From IMG/VR virus record IMGVR_UViG_3300027741_000074, positions 1-57,535 of that record: a stretch of DNA of 57,535 nucleotides; one strand, given 5' to 3'. Both the position numbers and the translations under genes were made by a program. Within the stretch, counting starts at the first letter, position 1, and each line of letters begins with the position of its first letter. The notes beneath the pieces are model-generated. The model was not told the origin of the DNA, made no database searches, and was given only the letters and a program-made list of their open reading frames with translations. The stretch comes from a virus. Positions 50,252 to 56,847 of the stretch are shown one piece after another.

Positions 50252-50379
50252 CCTATAAATACTCTCTCCTTTAGGTAATTCATATTAACTCACTAATTCA
50301 GTTCTTTTAATTTCTTCTGAATTACTGAATTATTATGAATTACAGTAGTTTGGGAAACTCTTCAGATTTTCCTGCCGTG
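50252..50379. repeat. 129-bp nested inverted-repeat element, copy 2
   Basis: Same order as copy 1 at 23238: TATAAATACTCT, outer palindrome GTAATTCAT (50275-50283) / ATGAATTAC (50335-50343), inner TAATTCAG (50294-50301) / CTGAATTA (50317-50324), then GGGAAACTCTTCAGATTTT. The arms differ in sequence from copy 1 but still pair. It lies between the small metallopeptidase and the end of the large terminase gene, upstream of the second minus-strand structural block. Confidence 0.75.
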
Positions 50380-50401
50380 TAGAAAAGCCCATTCTAAGAC
50401 C

Positions 50402-52213
50402 TCAATCGTAGATCGCATGAGAGTGTTTTGACCTGCTTACGACATCAAGATCTCTCAGCGTGCGTGGCTGTCTTGCGCCAAACATTGTGTGCTCCTTGTT
50501 CTTCGGCGCGTCAACCGCGACCAGTCCGTGCCTCTGTCTTGCCAGATCGAGTGCAATAAACGCTGCGTCCGCGATGTCAGGCGACTGGCCTGAACGCTGC
50601 TTGAGTTCTGCTTTGGTCTCGACCTTCACCTTCAACGTGCCAGACTTGACCATATCGTAGCGTCTCGTACACATTTCCTTTGCAAGATCGGCGTTAATGC
50701 CACAGATCTGTTGCGTCCGCATAAACTCCTTGCCGACGAACCAAAGCTCTGAGACTCGATTGGTGTACAACTCCTCGCCAGTAAGCTGACTGTTCATGCT
50801 TACCCTACGCTCCGATGCTTTGCCACCGAACTGCACGCGCAAGAACTGATCTGACCACTCGCCTGCAAGCACGTCACAAAACGGCGAGCCTGCTCCTGTA
50901 GAGTCAATCGCTACGTTTTCAGGCTTAATGCCAAACTTGAGGCAGTGATCCCGAATCTGATGCACGATCTGATATGTCCTCGGCACAGCCTTATTTGTTG
51001 TGTCGTCGTTTAGTGTGATGAAGTCCTCAAACTTTAAGCCGTATTGCCCATTAGTGAACGTACCAACCCTTGCCGTGTACATGACCGTCCTGTCCCCGCC
51101 ATTTGTAAAGGCTGGATCGACTCCTGCAATCAGCGTCGTCGGACCACTGAAGTCCCATGACTTCGTTGCGCCTGACTTGATCATTTCCGCTTCGCCGTAG
51201 ATGCCTTCGTTCTCGTCTGAGTCAAAGAAGACGGCACGAACCATTCGATAGTACGCCCTACTCGTCTCTCCTAAGAGGGCTTTATCCTCCTCAATCTTTT
51301 CGGTCGTAGGTAAGAATGGGTACAGAGTCTGTCCTGCAAGCACGTTAGGGCTACGTTCGCCGTCGAGTCGGATGTATTTGCCACCCCACTTTGTGACCCA
51401 CTCGTCATCCACTTCGGGCGTGACCGACTCCCATCCGTCTTTTGGCGTAGACCAGTCACCGAATGCATCGAAGCGACTTGAGGGGTTACTCGCGCCCTTA
51501 AACTCAAATCTCGGATTCTTACTCAAGTTGGCGAGTGCCGCTTGCTTAATGGCTGGCGAGAGTTCGCCCAACTCGTCACCAATCAAGATGACGTGTTTCT
51601 GTTTAAGACCGATGAACTTGCCGATAGCCTCACGCGTCCTGCTTTTTTCGGCAGCAATCAACGACAAGCCAGCCCTATCAAAGGTCTGCCCGTTCTCATC
51701 GACGTAGTTTGCAGAGCCAATCGAGTCCCGAATGTTTATCGGTGCTCCGTCAATGACGGACAACAAAGAGATCACGGAACCCCACACCCGCTTACGAGCC
51801 TCACGCAAAGTGGTTGAGGTCATCAAGACGAGCGTGTCCCTCGGAGCGGCAAGCCAACTGATGATGCCATAACCTGCAAGGGTATGTGATTTGCCTGACG
51901 ATGCAGCCCCACCAATTGCAAGATACTTGTTGTTGATGCACTCGTGAACGATCTTGTCTGCCCACGGATGACGGACAAACATGTGTTCAGGCAGGTCGTC
52001 CTTGTTCCACAATAGGTCCGCAACGCGCCAGAAGTAGAACTCACGAGCCTTCGGTGACGGATGGTTCGCAAAGCCCCACAGCAAAGCGGTAAGCGTACTG
52101 GTGATGGGGATCAGGTACCCACCGACATCCATCTTCTTGCTTACGGAATCAATCCTCGGCTCCAGTACTGAATTAGTAATCTTATCTGGATTCTGTTTCT
52201 TGGGCCTGCCCAT
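50402..52213 (-). CDS. terminase large subunit
   Basis: The 603-residue packaging motor starts at ATG 52213, 7 nt after a promoter. It has the ATPase domain first: Walker A GGAASSGKSHT (101-111) and Walker B VILIGDELGE near 213. The RNase H-fold nuclease follows: GVDPAFTNGGD, AIDSTGAGS and the late Asp in SPDIADAAFIALDLAR. Both catalytic sets are complete. It is separated from portal by about 28 kb and transcribed away from the small subunit, an uncommon arrangement. Confidence 0.92.
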   Translation of the reverse strand: MGRPKKQNPDKITNSVLEPRIDSVSKKMDVGGYLIPITSTLTALLWGFANHPSPKAREFYFWRVADLLWNKDDLPEHMFVRHPWADKIVHECINNKYLAIGGAASSGKSHTLAGYGIISWLAAPRDTLVLMTSTTLREARKRVWGSVISLLSVIDGAPINIRDSIGSANYVDENGQTFDRAGLSLIAAEKSRTREAIGKFIGLKQKHVILIGDELGELSPAIKQAALANLSKNPRFEFKGASNPSSRFDAFGDWSTPKDGWESVTPEVDDEWVTKWGGKYIRLDGERSPNVLAGQTLYPFLPTTEKIEEDKALLGETSRAYYRMVRAVFFDSDENEGIYGEAEMIKSGATKSWDFSGPTTLIAGVDPAFTNGGDRTVMYTARVGTFTNGQYGLKFEDFITLNDDTTNKAVPRTYQIVHQIRDHCLKFGIKPENVAIDSTGAGSPFCDVLAGEWSDQFLRVQFGGKASERRVSMNSQLTGEELYTNRVSELWFVGKEFMRTQQICGINADLAKEMCTRRYDMVKSGTLKVKVETKAELKQRSGQSPDIADAAFIALDLARQRHGLVAVDAPKNKEHTMFGARQPRTLRDLDVVSRSKHSHAIYD

Positions 52214-52220
52214 ACGATTG

Positions 52221-52271
52221 ACCCTACCAAAATAAAAAAGGTTTGACAAGTAATTGTTTTTGCGTTTATCT
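52221..52271. promoter_or_regulatory. divergent terminase promoters sharing one -35 heptamer
   Basis: TTGACAA (52243-52249) is used on both strands. Leftwards: TTGTCA, 17-bp spacer, TAGGGT (52221-52226), 7 nt, ATG of terL at 52213. Rightwards: TTGACA, 17-bp spacer, TTATCT (52266-52271), 9 nt, GTG of the small subunit at 52281. Both transcripts would be nearly leaderless and mutually exclusive at the level of initiation. Confidence 0.55.
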
Positions 52272-52280
52272 CGACTCGTT

Positions 52281-52868
52281 GTGCGAAAGATCGGAAGCAA
52301 GAAACCAAAACAGACCAAAGCTCAAGTCGAAGCTGAGAAGCGTCAGGCAAGAGCAGATAAGGTAGTTCGTGCCAAGCAGCTATTTGCCGAGGGCTGGAAG
52401 AAGGTCCGCATTGCCGAAGAGTTGGGCGTTAGCTTTGACACCATATGCCGTTGGCTCGCCAATGTTTCTGCACCCACCGACGAACCTGAAAGGGAACCCT
52501 TTGAGAAGAATCTGGAAGACGTCGCCGCTAGCGTCGTAACGGATTCAAGACTCAACGCACGCGACGAAGAGCAGCAAACCCTCTTAGAAGTTGCCGAGAA
52601 TCAGGCAAGCCCTTCCGATAAGTACCAAGCCTACGTCGCCGCATCTGCAATCAAGATGCTACGCGACAACCTGATGAACGTCAGAGGTCCGAGGACTGTG
52701 CGTGAGTTGTCGGAGCTAGACCAGCTTATCCGCCGTAACTTAGGCTTGAACCCCAAAGGTGGCAGCGGTAGCAGCGGCGGTCTCTCGATTGATATTTCAA
52801 TACTCAACAATGCCAAAGCTGCAAACGGTGGGTCGAGCGTAGTTGTCGAAGCGGAAGAAATCGAGTGA
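52281..52868 (+). CDS. terminase small subunit
   Basis: The 195-residue protein begins at a GTG supported by the shared promoter. Residues 20-55 form a helix-turn-helix (AKQLFAEGWKKVRIAEELGVSFDTICRWL), expected for recognition of the packaging site. A coiled-coil stretch follows, and the C terminus has the typical LIRRNLGLNPKGG segment of small terminases. It overlaps the resolvase start as GTGA. Divergence from the large subunit instead of co-transcription is unusual. Confidence 0.8.
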   Translation: MRKIGSKKPKQTKAQVEAEKRQARADKVVRAKQLFAEGWKKVRIAEELGVSFDTICRWLANVSAPTDEPEREPFEKNLEDVAASVVTDSRLNARDEEQQTLLEVAENQASPSDKYQAYVAASAIKMLRDNLMNVRGPRTVRELSELDQLIRRNLGLNPKGGSGSSGGLSIDISILNNAKAANGGSSVVVEAEEIE

Positions 52869-53368
52869 ACGACGTGCAGGTCATCGTAGGTATTGACAAC
52901 GGCGTGAGCGGTGGCTTGTGCGCTATCAGTAGCTTCGACGGATCTGTCATTGACTTCACTCCAATGCCCACTCAGAAAGTAGGTGACAAGCCTGAAGTCT
53001 ACGTCAAAGGCGTTCTGTACTGGCTTGATCAGTTCTCGCCGTTGAGCACTGCCATCGCGATTGAAGAACCACTGAGGCACGCGAAGTCCTCACAAGCCAT
53101 GAGATCCATGAGCATCTCATTTGGCAAGATCATCGGTCTCTGCGAGACGGTCCTGTATTCAACGTACAGGATACAGGTTAAGGAATGGCAGGATGTCGAG
53201 TTAGGCAAGCGTCTTGCAAAGGGGCAGACCAAAGTTGTTGCGCTTGCTAAGGCACAACAGTACTGGCCTGACGAGAACTGGCTTGCTACAAGCAGGAGCA
53301 AAGTGCCCCATGATGGAATAGTTGACTCTGCGTTAATAGCCCGATACTATCTACACCATAGACAATGA
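52865..53368 (+). CDS. RuvC-like Holliday-junction resolvase
   Basis: The 167-residue enzyme carries the RNase H-fold acidic set: VGIDNGVSGG with D11, the Glu pair in IAIEEP, and the two C-terminal Asp in VPHDGIVDSALIARY. It would resolve branched concatemeric DNA before packaging, consistent with coupling to the small terminase (GTGA overlap). Codons for TYRIQ include a GTACAGGATACAGG heptamer repeat, an example of that family inside a conserved gene. Confidence 0.85.
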   Translation: MNDVQVIVGIDNGVSGGLCAISSFDGSVIDFTPMPTQKVGDKPEVYVKGVLYWLDQFSPLSTAIAIEEPLRHAKSSQAMRSMSISFGKIIGLCETVLYSTYRIQVKEWQDVELGKRLAKGQTKVVALAKAQQYWPDENWLATSRSKVPHDGIVDSALIARYYLHHRQ

Positions 53369-53598
53369 ACCGACTCTATATCATTGAAGCTCTCTCAGCA
53401 ATGCTGGAGGACATCTTCCGCCATCCAATCACGTTCCCTTACCGTGAGGAATTTGAGGCGTTCTTTGAGCCTGAAGAGTTTGATCAGTTCTGTCGAATGG
53501 TGCAGCAAGAGTTCGATCTTGAGAGTGACGCGATCATTGAATCCGCTGAAACTTTCAATGAATTGATCGCCCTCTTAGAGGACGAATTATTTTTCTGA
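53365..53598 (+). CDS. 77-residue acidic protein
   Basis: The product is acidic and helical (LYIIEALSAMLEDIF, EEFEAFFEPEEFDQFCRMVQQEFDL, LIALLEDELFF), with a regular hydrophobic/acidic pattern suitable for a small helical bundle. Its ATG overlaps the resolvase stop as ATGA. It may inhibit or partner a DNA-binding protein. Family unknown. Confidence 0.6.
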   Translation: MNRLYIIEALSAMLEDIFRHPITFPYREEFEAFFEPEEFDQFCRMVQQEFDLESDAIIESAETFNELIALLEDELFF

Positions 53599-53607
53599 AA
53601 AAAAGTA

Positions 53608-53636
53608 TTGACGGTCTGAGGCTTGTCTGGTAGTTG
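53608..53636 (+). promoter_or_regulatory. promoter candidate for the 53664 gene unit
   Basis: TTGACG (53608-53613), a 17-bp spacer and TAGTTG (53631-53636). The -10 match is poor. Transcription would start near 53643, leaving a 20-nt A/C-rich leader before the ATG at 53664. It follows the stop of an acidic gene and would head the run of small genes to the right. Confidence 0.35.
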
Positions 53637-53663
53637 GTGGTGCGAAACAAAACACACCACACA

Positions 53664-53876
53664 ATGTCATTTGGAACTGGAGCAGGAAAAGGGGATTTGC
53701 CACGCGCCGTAAAGGGCAAAGCATTCCGTGCCGCATACGACAGCATCAAGAAACCTGAATCGTGGCCTTTGCTTTTAGCAAAGTTCCATGAAGCGGTGAA
53801 CAACAAAGACTCTGCGCTTGCTGAAGAGCTGCAAGCGCGGATTAAGGAACATCCGTTTTATACAGGAAAGCCATGA
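53664..53876 (+). CDS. 70-residue helical protein
   Basis: The product starts MSFGTGAGKGDLPRAVKGKAFRAAYDSIKK and then has a helical segment (WPLLLAKFHEAVNNKDSALAEELQARIKEHPFYTGKP). The N-terminal part resembles short motifs in cyanophage and marine phage proteins of unknown role. The start at 53664 is chosen over GTG codons further upstream because it follows an A/C-rich leader. Its stop overlaps the next ATG as ATGA. Confidence 0.55.
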   Translation: MSFGTGAGKGDLPRAVKGKAFRAAYDSIKKPESWPLLLAKFHEAVNNKDSALAEELQARIKEHPFYTGKP

Positions 53877-54064
53877 ACATAGACGAAGTACTCACTAGCC
53901 CCGAATGGAAACAAGCTATTGAAGACTCTTTAGGGTTTGATCTATCAAAAGCCAAACTTTCAGATAATTGGAAGAACCCTTTTATGGGGGTTTTACCAAA
54001 ACACGATTCTTTTAGGGGTATTGAATTGGGTGAACCTATTACAGAGTTTAAATTTTATCCTTAA
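53873..54064 (+). CDS. 63-residue small protein
   Basis: The frame reads MNIDEVLTSPEWKQAIEDSLGFDLSKAKLSDNWKNPFMG then a Pro/Phe-rich tail. The acidic helix followed by a flexible segment gives no known motif. It is coupled to the previous gene by ATGA and ends in TTAAATAACAAAACAGCG, where the cloverleaf-like element begins. Codon use here is more A/T-rich than in the neighbouring genes. Confidence 0.5.
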   Translation: MNIDEVLTSPEWKQAIEDSLGFDLSKAKLSDNWKNPFMGVLPKHDSFRGIELGEPITEFKFYP

Positions 54065-54073
54065 ATAACAAAA

Positions 54074-54144
54074 CAGCGTTCGACTCGACCGAAGTCGCCC
54101 TGACCGATAAACAGGGAAACGTGCGTCGCTAACCGCACACGCTG
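54074..54144 (+). ncRNA. 71-nt cloverleaf-like leader RNA containing element B copy 4
   Basis: Outer stem CAGCGT (54074-54079) / ACGCTG (54139-54144) encloses three 5-bp arms: CGACT/AGTCG (54081-54085 / 54093-54097), CCCTG/CAGGG (54098-54102 / 54112-54116) and GTGCG/CGCAC (54121-54125 / 54134-54138), with a 4-nt AAAC between the last two. The third arm and its TCGCTAAC loop match leader element B. The overall shape is tRNA-like but without a T-loop. It ends 21 nt before the ATG at 54166. Confidence 0.65.
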
Positions 54145-54165
54145 ACCTTCTCACCTAAAAACACT

Positions 54166-54348
54166 ATGGAAAAGAAAACCAAATCGACAGTAAACGCTGC
54201 TGGCAATTACACTAAGCCCACTATGCGTAAAGCCCTCTTTGAGAAAATCAAAGCAGGAACAAAAGGCGGCGACCCTAACGAGTGGTCCGCCCGTAAGGCA
54301 CAGCTACTCGCAACAGAGTACAAGAAAAAGGGAGGAGGTTATAAGTGA
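54166..54348 (+). CDS. 60-residue basic phage protein (DUF5872-associated)
   Basis: The product reads MEKKTKSTVNAAGNYTKPTM then a segment RKALFEKIKAGTKGGDPNEW SARKAQLLATEYKKKGGGYK. This GG..W.ARKAQLLA.EY block is widely conserved in marine and cyanophage proteins and precedes a DUF5872-type gene here, as usual. It has no known enzymatic role and may bind DNA or a structural protein. It is preceded by the cloverleaf-like RNA, and its stop overlaps the next GTG. Confidence 0.65.
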   Translation: MEKKTKSTVNAAGNYTKPTMRKALFEKIKAGTKGGDPNEWSARKAQLLATEYKKKGGGYK

Positions 54349-54587
54349 AAGACCCACAGAAATCACTTAAAGATTGGGGCGACCAGAAATGGCGTACCTC
54401 TGACGGCAAGCCGAGTGGAGGCAAGAAGCGGTACTTACCTGATAAAGCATGGGATAAGTTAAGCGCGTCAGAGAAAGCGGCTACCAACAAAGCAAAAGCT
54501 GAAGGTAACGCCAAAGGCAAGCAGTTCGTAGCGCAGCCAAAAAGCATTGCTGAGAAAACGGCTAGACTACTAAGGAAAACAAAATGA
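54345..54587 (+). CDS. DUF5872-type protein
   Basis: An 80-residue basic protein from GTG (GTGA overlap) with the conserved order KSLKDWGDQKWRTSDGKPSG.KKRYLPDKAW..LS.SEKAATNKAK..G...GKQFVAQPKSIAEKTARL. This matches the DUF5872 family found in many marine phages and in some bacteria. Its biochemical role is unknown to me. The pairing with the preceding gene is conserved in such phages. Its TGA overlaps the membrane-protein start. Confidence 0.75.
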   Translation: MKDPQKSLKDWGDQKWRTSDGKPSGGKKRYLPDKAWDKLSASEKAATNKAKAEGNAKGKQFVAQPKSIAEKTARLLRKTK

Positions 54588-54763
54588 AAGAAGCAGCAAC
54601 ATTCTTCCTAATAGGGATCTTTGCCGCTTCAATAACGCTGACTACAATGAAAGAAGTAATAACCTTTGGCCTAATCTGGATCTTCATTGCCTTAGTTACT
54701 GCTACTCTGTGGCACGCAGCAGTTGGAGGAAACGATGACGATAACTACCCACCAAAAATATGA
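54584..54763 (+). CDS. 59-residue two-span membrane protein with internal duplication
   Basis: The frame has two membrane spans, ATFFLIGIFAASITLTT and VITFGLIWIFIALVTAT, each introduced by MKE. The first 21 codons (54584-54646) and the next 21 (54647-54709) are tandem diverged copies, MKEAATFFLIGIFAASITLTT and MKEVITFGLIWIFIALVTATL sharing most positions. The C terminus is acidic (GGNDDDNYPP). It starts and ends in ATGA overlaps. The holin-like plan suggests membrane permeabilisation or signalling, as inference. Confidence 0.65.
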   Translation: MKEAATFFLIGIFAASITLTTMKEVITFGLIWIFIALVTATLWHAAVGGNDDDNYPPKI

Positions 54764-55425
54764 ACACACTAGAATTCAAACCATTCCCGAAAATGGCTCG
54801 CCTCCGCCGCGATTGCCTGATTACTGAAAAAATCGACGGCACGAACGCCAGTATCTATATTTGTCACTTAGACGAACAGGACAACAGAAACATTATTGAT
54901 GCGTGGGTTAGCGATAAAGACCACAGAGCTATAGCAATGTATGCAGGAAGTCGCACCCGCTGGATTAACCCCCAAAACGATAATTTTGGATTTGCTCAAT
55001 GGGTGAAAGAAAATCAAATTGCTTTGCGCGGATTAGGCGAAGGCCATCACTTTGGCGAGTGGTGGGGCAGCGGTATCCAGCGCGGCTACGGCTTTAAGAA
55101 CGGCGAGCGATTCTTCAGCCTTTTCAATGCGGCCCGTTGGGTTGAGCATGACCAGCCAACGTATGCAATCGAGCAGGACAATCCAAAGGCAGAACCAAAA
55201 TTCACCGAACACGCGCCTGTTTGCTGCAAGGTGGTTCCTGTACTGTATGATGGATTATTCAGCACTCTTGCCGCAAGAAGTGAATTAAACCGACTTGCGG
55301 ATTTGGGCAGCGTAGCTGCACCAGAATACATGAATCCAGAAGGCATTGTAGTGTACCACAAAGCTGCCGCTACTGGATTTAAGATGACTATTAAAGATGA
55401 CGATAAACCGAAAGGCAAACAATGA
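54760..55425 (+). CDS. RNA ligase (T4 Rnl2-like nucleotidyltransferase)
   Basis: The 221-residue protein has the nucleotidyltransferase motifs in order: motif I EKIDGTN with Lys24 as the adenylated residue, a motif III-like FGEWWGSGIQRGYG (98-111), FSLFN near 119, motif IV EGIVVY and motif V FKMTIKDD near the C terminus. The lack of a separate C-terminal domain is typical of compact phage ligases. It could repair host-cleaved tRNA or join RNA ends. It sits in the small-gene run and starts at an ATGA overlap. Confidence 0.85.
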   Translation: MNTLEFKPFPKMARLRRDCLITEKIDGTNASIYICHLDEQDNRNIIDAWVSDKDHRAIAMYAGSRTRWINPQNDNFGFAQWVKENQIALRGLGEGHHFGEWWGSGIQRGYGFKNGERFFSLFNAARWVEHDQPTYAIEQDNPKAEPKFTEHAPVCCKVVPVLYDGLFSTLAARSELNRLADLGSVAAPEYMNPEGIVVYHKAAATGFKMTIKDDDKPKGKQ

Positions 55426-55444
55426 ACACACAATACAATAAGGT

Positions 55445-55650
55445 ATGAAGAAAGTTAAGATCCACAAGTTATTATTCAAACAGAGTCATCAGTTAGCGCA
55501 TCAAGATATAGACTATTTGTAGCAAAGACCGATTATGATCATGCAATCAAACGGATCAAAAGGCTTGAAGCCGTGCTTGAAGCAAAGCTAGAATCCGAAG
55601 ATGCTTTTTGGACACGATATGCTCCAGCAGAATTCACATCTACTTTATGA
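55445..55650 (+). pseudogene. frameshifted gene (lost base near 55457)
   Basis: From ATG 55445 the frame reads MKKVK and soon stops, while the other frame runs from 55459 to TGA 55650 as DPQVIIQTESSVSASRYRLFVAKTDYDHAIK... with normal coding character and ends in an ATGA overlap with the next gene. Adding one A at GTTAA near 55456-55458 joins them as MKKVKDPQVIIQTESS. So a single-base loss has broken a small gene, or a frameshift is used. An 8-codon frame MNTQYNKV (55422-55448) lies before it and copies the next gene's start. Confidence 0.6.
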
Positions 55651-56273
55651 ACACACAATACAACGACCCCAAAGGCGCAGCAGGCGCACTTAAAACGCCA
55701 TTAGGCTTAATCCCCTCCTACGCAATGGAGCAAACCGCGTGGGTACATAAGTTAGGCGCAGAAAAATACGGTCCTTTCAACTGGCGTAAAACTGGAGTAT
55801 GTGCCAGCACCTACGTCAACGCTATCTTGCGACACCTTAACGCATGGCGTGACGGCGAAACAGTCGATCCTGAATCTGGCATCAGCCATCTGGCACACGT
55901 TGCCTGTAGCTGTAACATCTTACTTGATGCAGGTTTCTGCGGCACGTTGCAGGATGATCGGAACATTACGCCGCCCAATACGGCTGCGAGTAAAATGGAT
56001 AAGCCTATGCCGATTCAGCATACAGAGTACAGGCTTCTTGAGGTAGGAGAGATTGTACAAGAAGGCGATCAGTTCTATGCGGAACCAGTAGATGAATGGT
56101 TCTTTACACATGTTGGGCATATGTCGATTCGCAATACTGGTGAGGCAAAGTACCGCCGCAAAGTGGAAGCGAACGAGCCTGATCTCTGCACTTGCGGCAG
56201 GATCAAAGTTTACCACTTCATGTTTGGCTTAATCTGCGAAGACTGCGAAATTCAATGGCAAGATCCCTATTGA
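55647..56273 (+). CDS. dATP/dGTP diphosphohydrolase-like protein (DUF5664 N-domain)
   Basis: The 208-residue protein opens with the DUF5664-type domain: a segment ...KTPLGLIPSYAMEQTAWVHKLGAEKYGPFNWRKTGV, then ILRHLNAWRDGETVDPESGISHLAHVACSCNILLD. The Glu/His pattern is that of MazG-like all-helical nucleotide pyrophosphohydrolases. The C-terminal half carries RLLEVGEIVQEGDQFY and a zinc-ribbon-like CTCG/CEDC pair. It may hydrolyse dATP and dGTP to shape the nucleotide pool. The 17-bp ATGAACACACAATACAA start region is duplicated at 55422. Confidence 0.7.
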   Translation: MNTQYNDPKGAAGALKTPLGLIPSYAMEQTAWVHKLGAEKYGPFNWRKTGVCASTYVNAILRHLNAWRDGETVDPESGISHLAHVACSCNILLDAGFCGTLQDDRNITPPNTAASKMDKPMPIQHTEYRLLEVGEIVQEGDQFYAEPVDEWFFTHVGHMSIRNTGEAKYRRKVEANEPDLCTCGRIKVYHFMFGLICEDCEIQWQDPY

Positions 56274-56310
56274 TTTTACTGCACACTAAAACCACTAATT
56301 TTACTGACCA

Positions 56311-56682
56311 ATGAGAATACCAGATCCCATTAAGATTAAAGGCCATTACGGCACGCACACCTGTACAGCGATCCCGCTTTCGGATTCACTGTTCCAGCTA
56401 AAATTTGAAGGCTATGGAGATGTTGTTCGTTGTGGCGGATTTGCCGACGACCCAACAGGCAAACAGGGCTTGAGCTACATTGATCCAGCAGGAGGACCAT
56501 TTATCGGTGTCGGCTCCATTGCACAGAAGTACCATAATGATTTGCCGAACCGCCGCATTAAACGGATTGTAAGCAACGAAGGCGCAACGCTTATCCATGT
56601 TGAGTCCGTTGACGATGATCTGGATGAGCCGTTGGGCGAAGCCTGTGCGCTTACTGATCCTGACTGCGAAAGCTGCCAATAA
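56311..56682 (+). CDS. 123-residue protein with C-terminal Cys pair
   Basis: A beta-rich small protein (MRIPDPIKIKGHYGTHTCTAIPLSDSLFQLKFEGYGDVV) with Gly/Asp loops and a C terminus CALTDPDCESCQ that could bind metal. The region GKQGLSYIDPAGGPFIGVGSI is a compact turn-rich stretch. No family is recognised. The gene follows an untranslated 37-bp A/C-rich leader. Confidence 0.55.
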   Translation: MRIPDPIKIKGHYGTHTCTAIPLSDSLFQLKFEGYGDVVRCGGFADDPTGKQGLSYIDPAGGPFIGVGSIAQKYHNDLPNRRIKRIVSNEGATLIHVESVDDDLDEPLGEACALTDPDCESCQ

Positions 56683-56847
56683 GAAAATAATTTGAAATTT
56701 TTCTTGCGCTATGCTGGCAAAAGAACTATGACTGATTCCGTTGGTGCTGTTGTGGGCGTGGCCCGTCCCACAATGTAAAGGTTCCATGCTCCTCCAAACT
56801 AGCAGAAAGTCAACGGGCCGCCACTCTACTAAAACCGAAACACAAGC

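Noticed and set aside
23241-50264. T4-type late promoter (TATAAATA) in the two 129-bp repeats
   Set aside because: The motif points rightwards, where no gene follows closely in copy 2 (it would run antisense into the terminase gene) and the first gene after copy 1 is an early-type gene 0.9 kb away. No gp55-like sigma factor is seen. It stays a coincidence unless start mapping shows otherwise.
54074-54144. tRNA gene
   Set aside because: Arm lengths are similar but loops are 7, 9 and 8 nt, there is no TTCRANY T-loop and no sensible anticodon on either strand.
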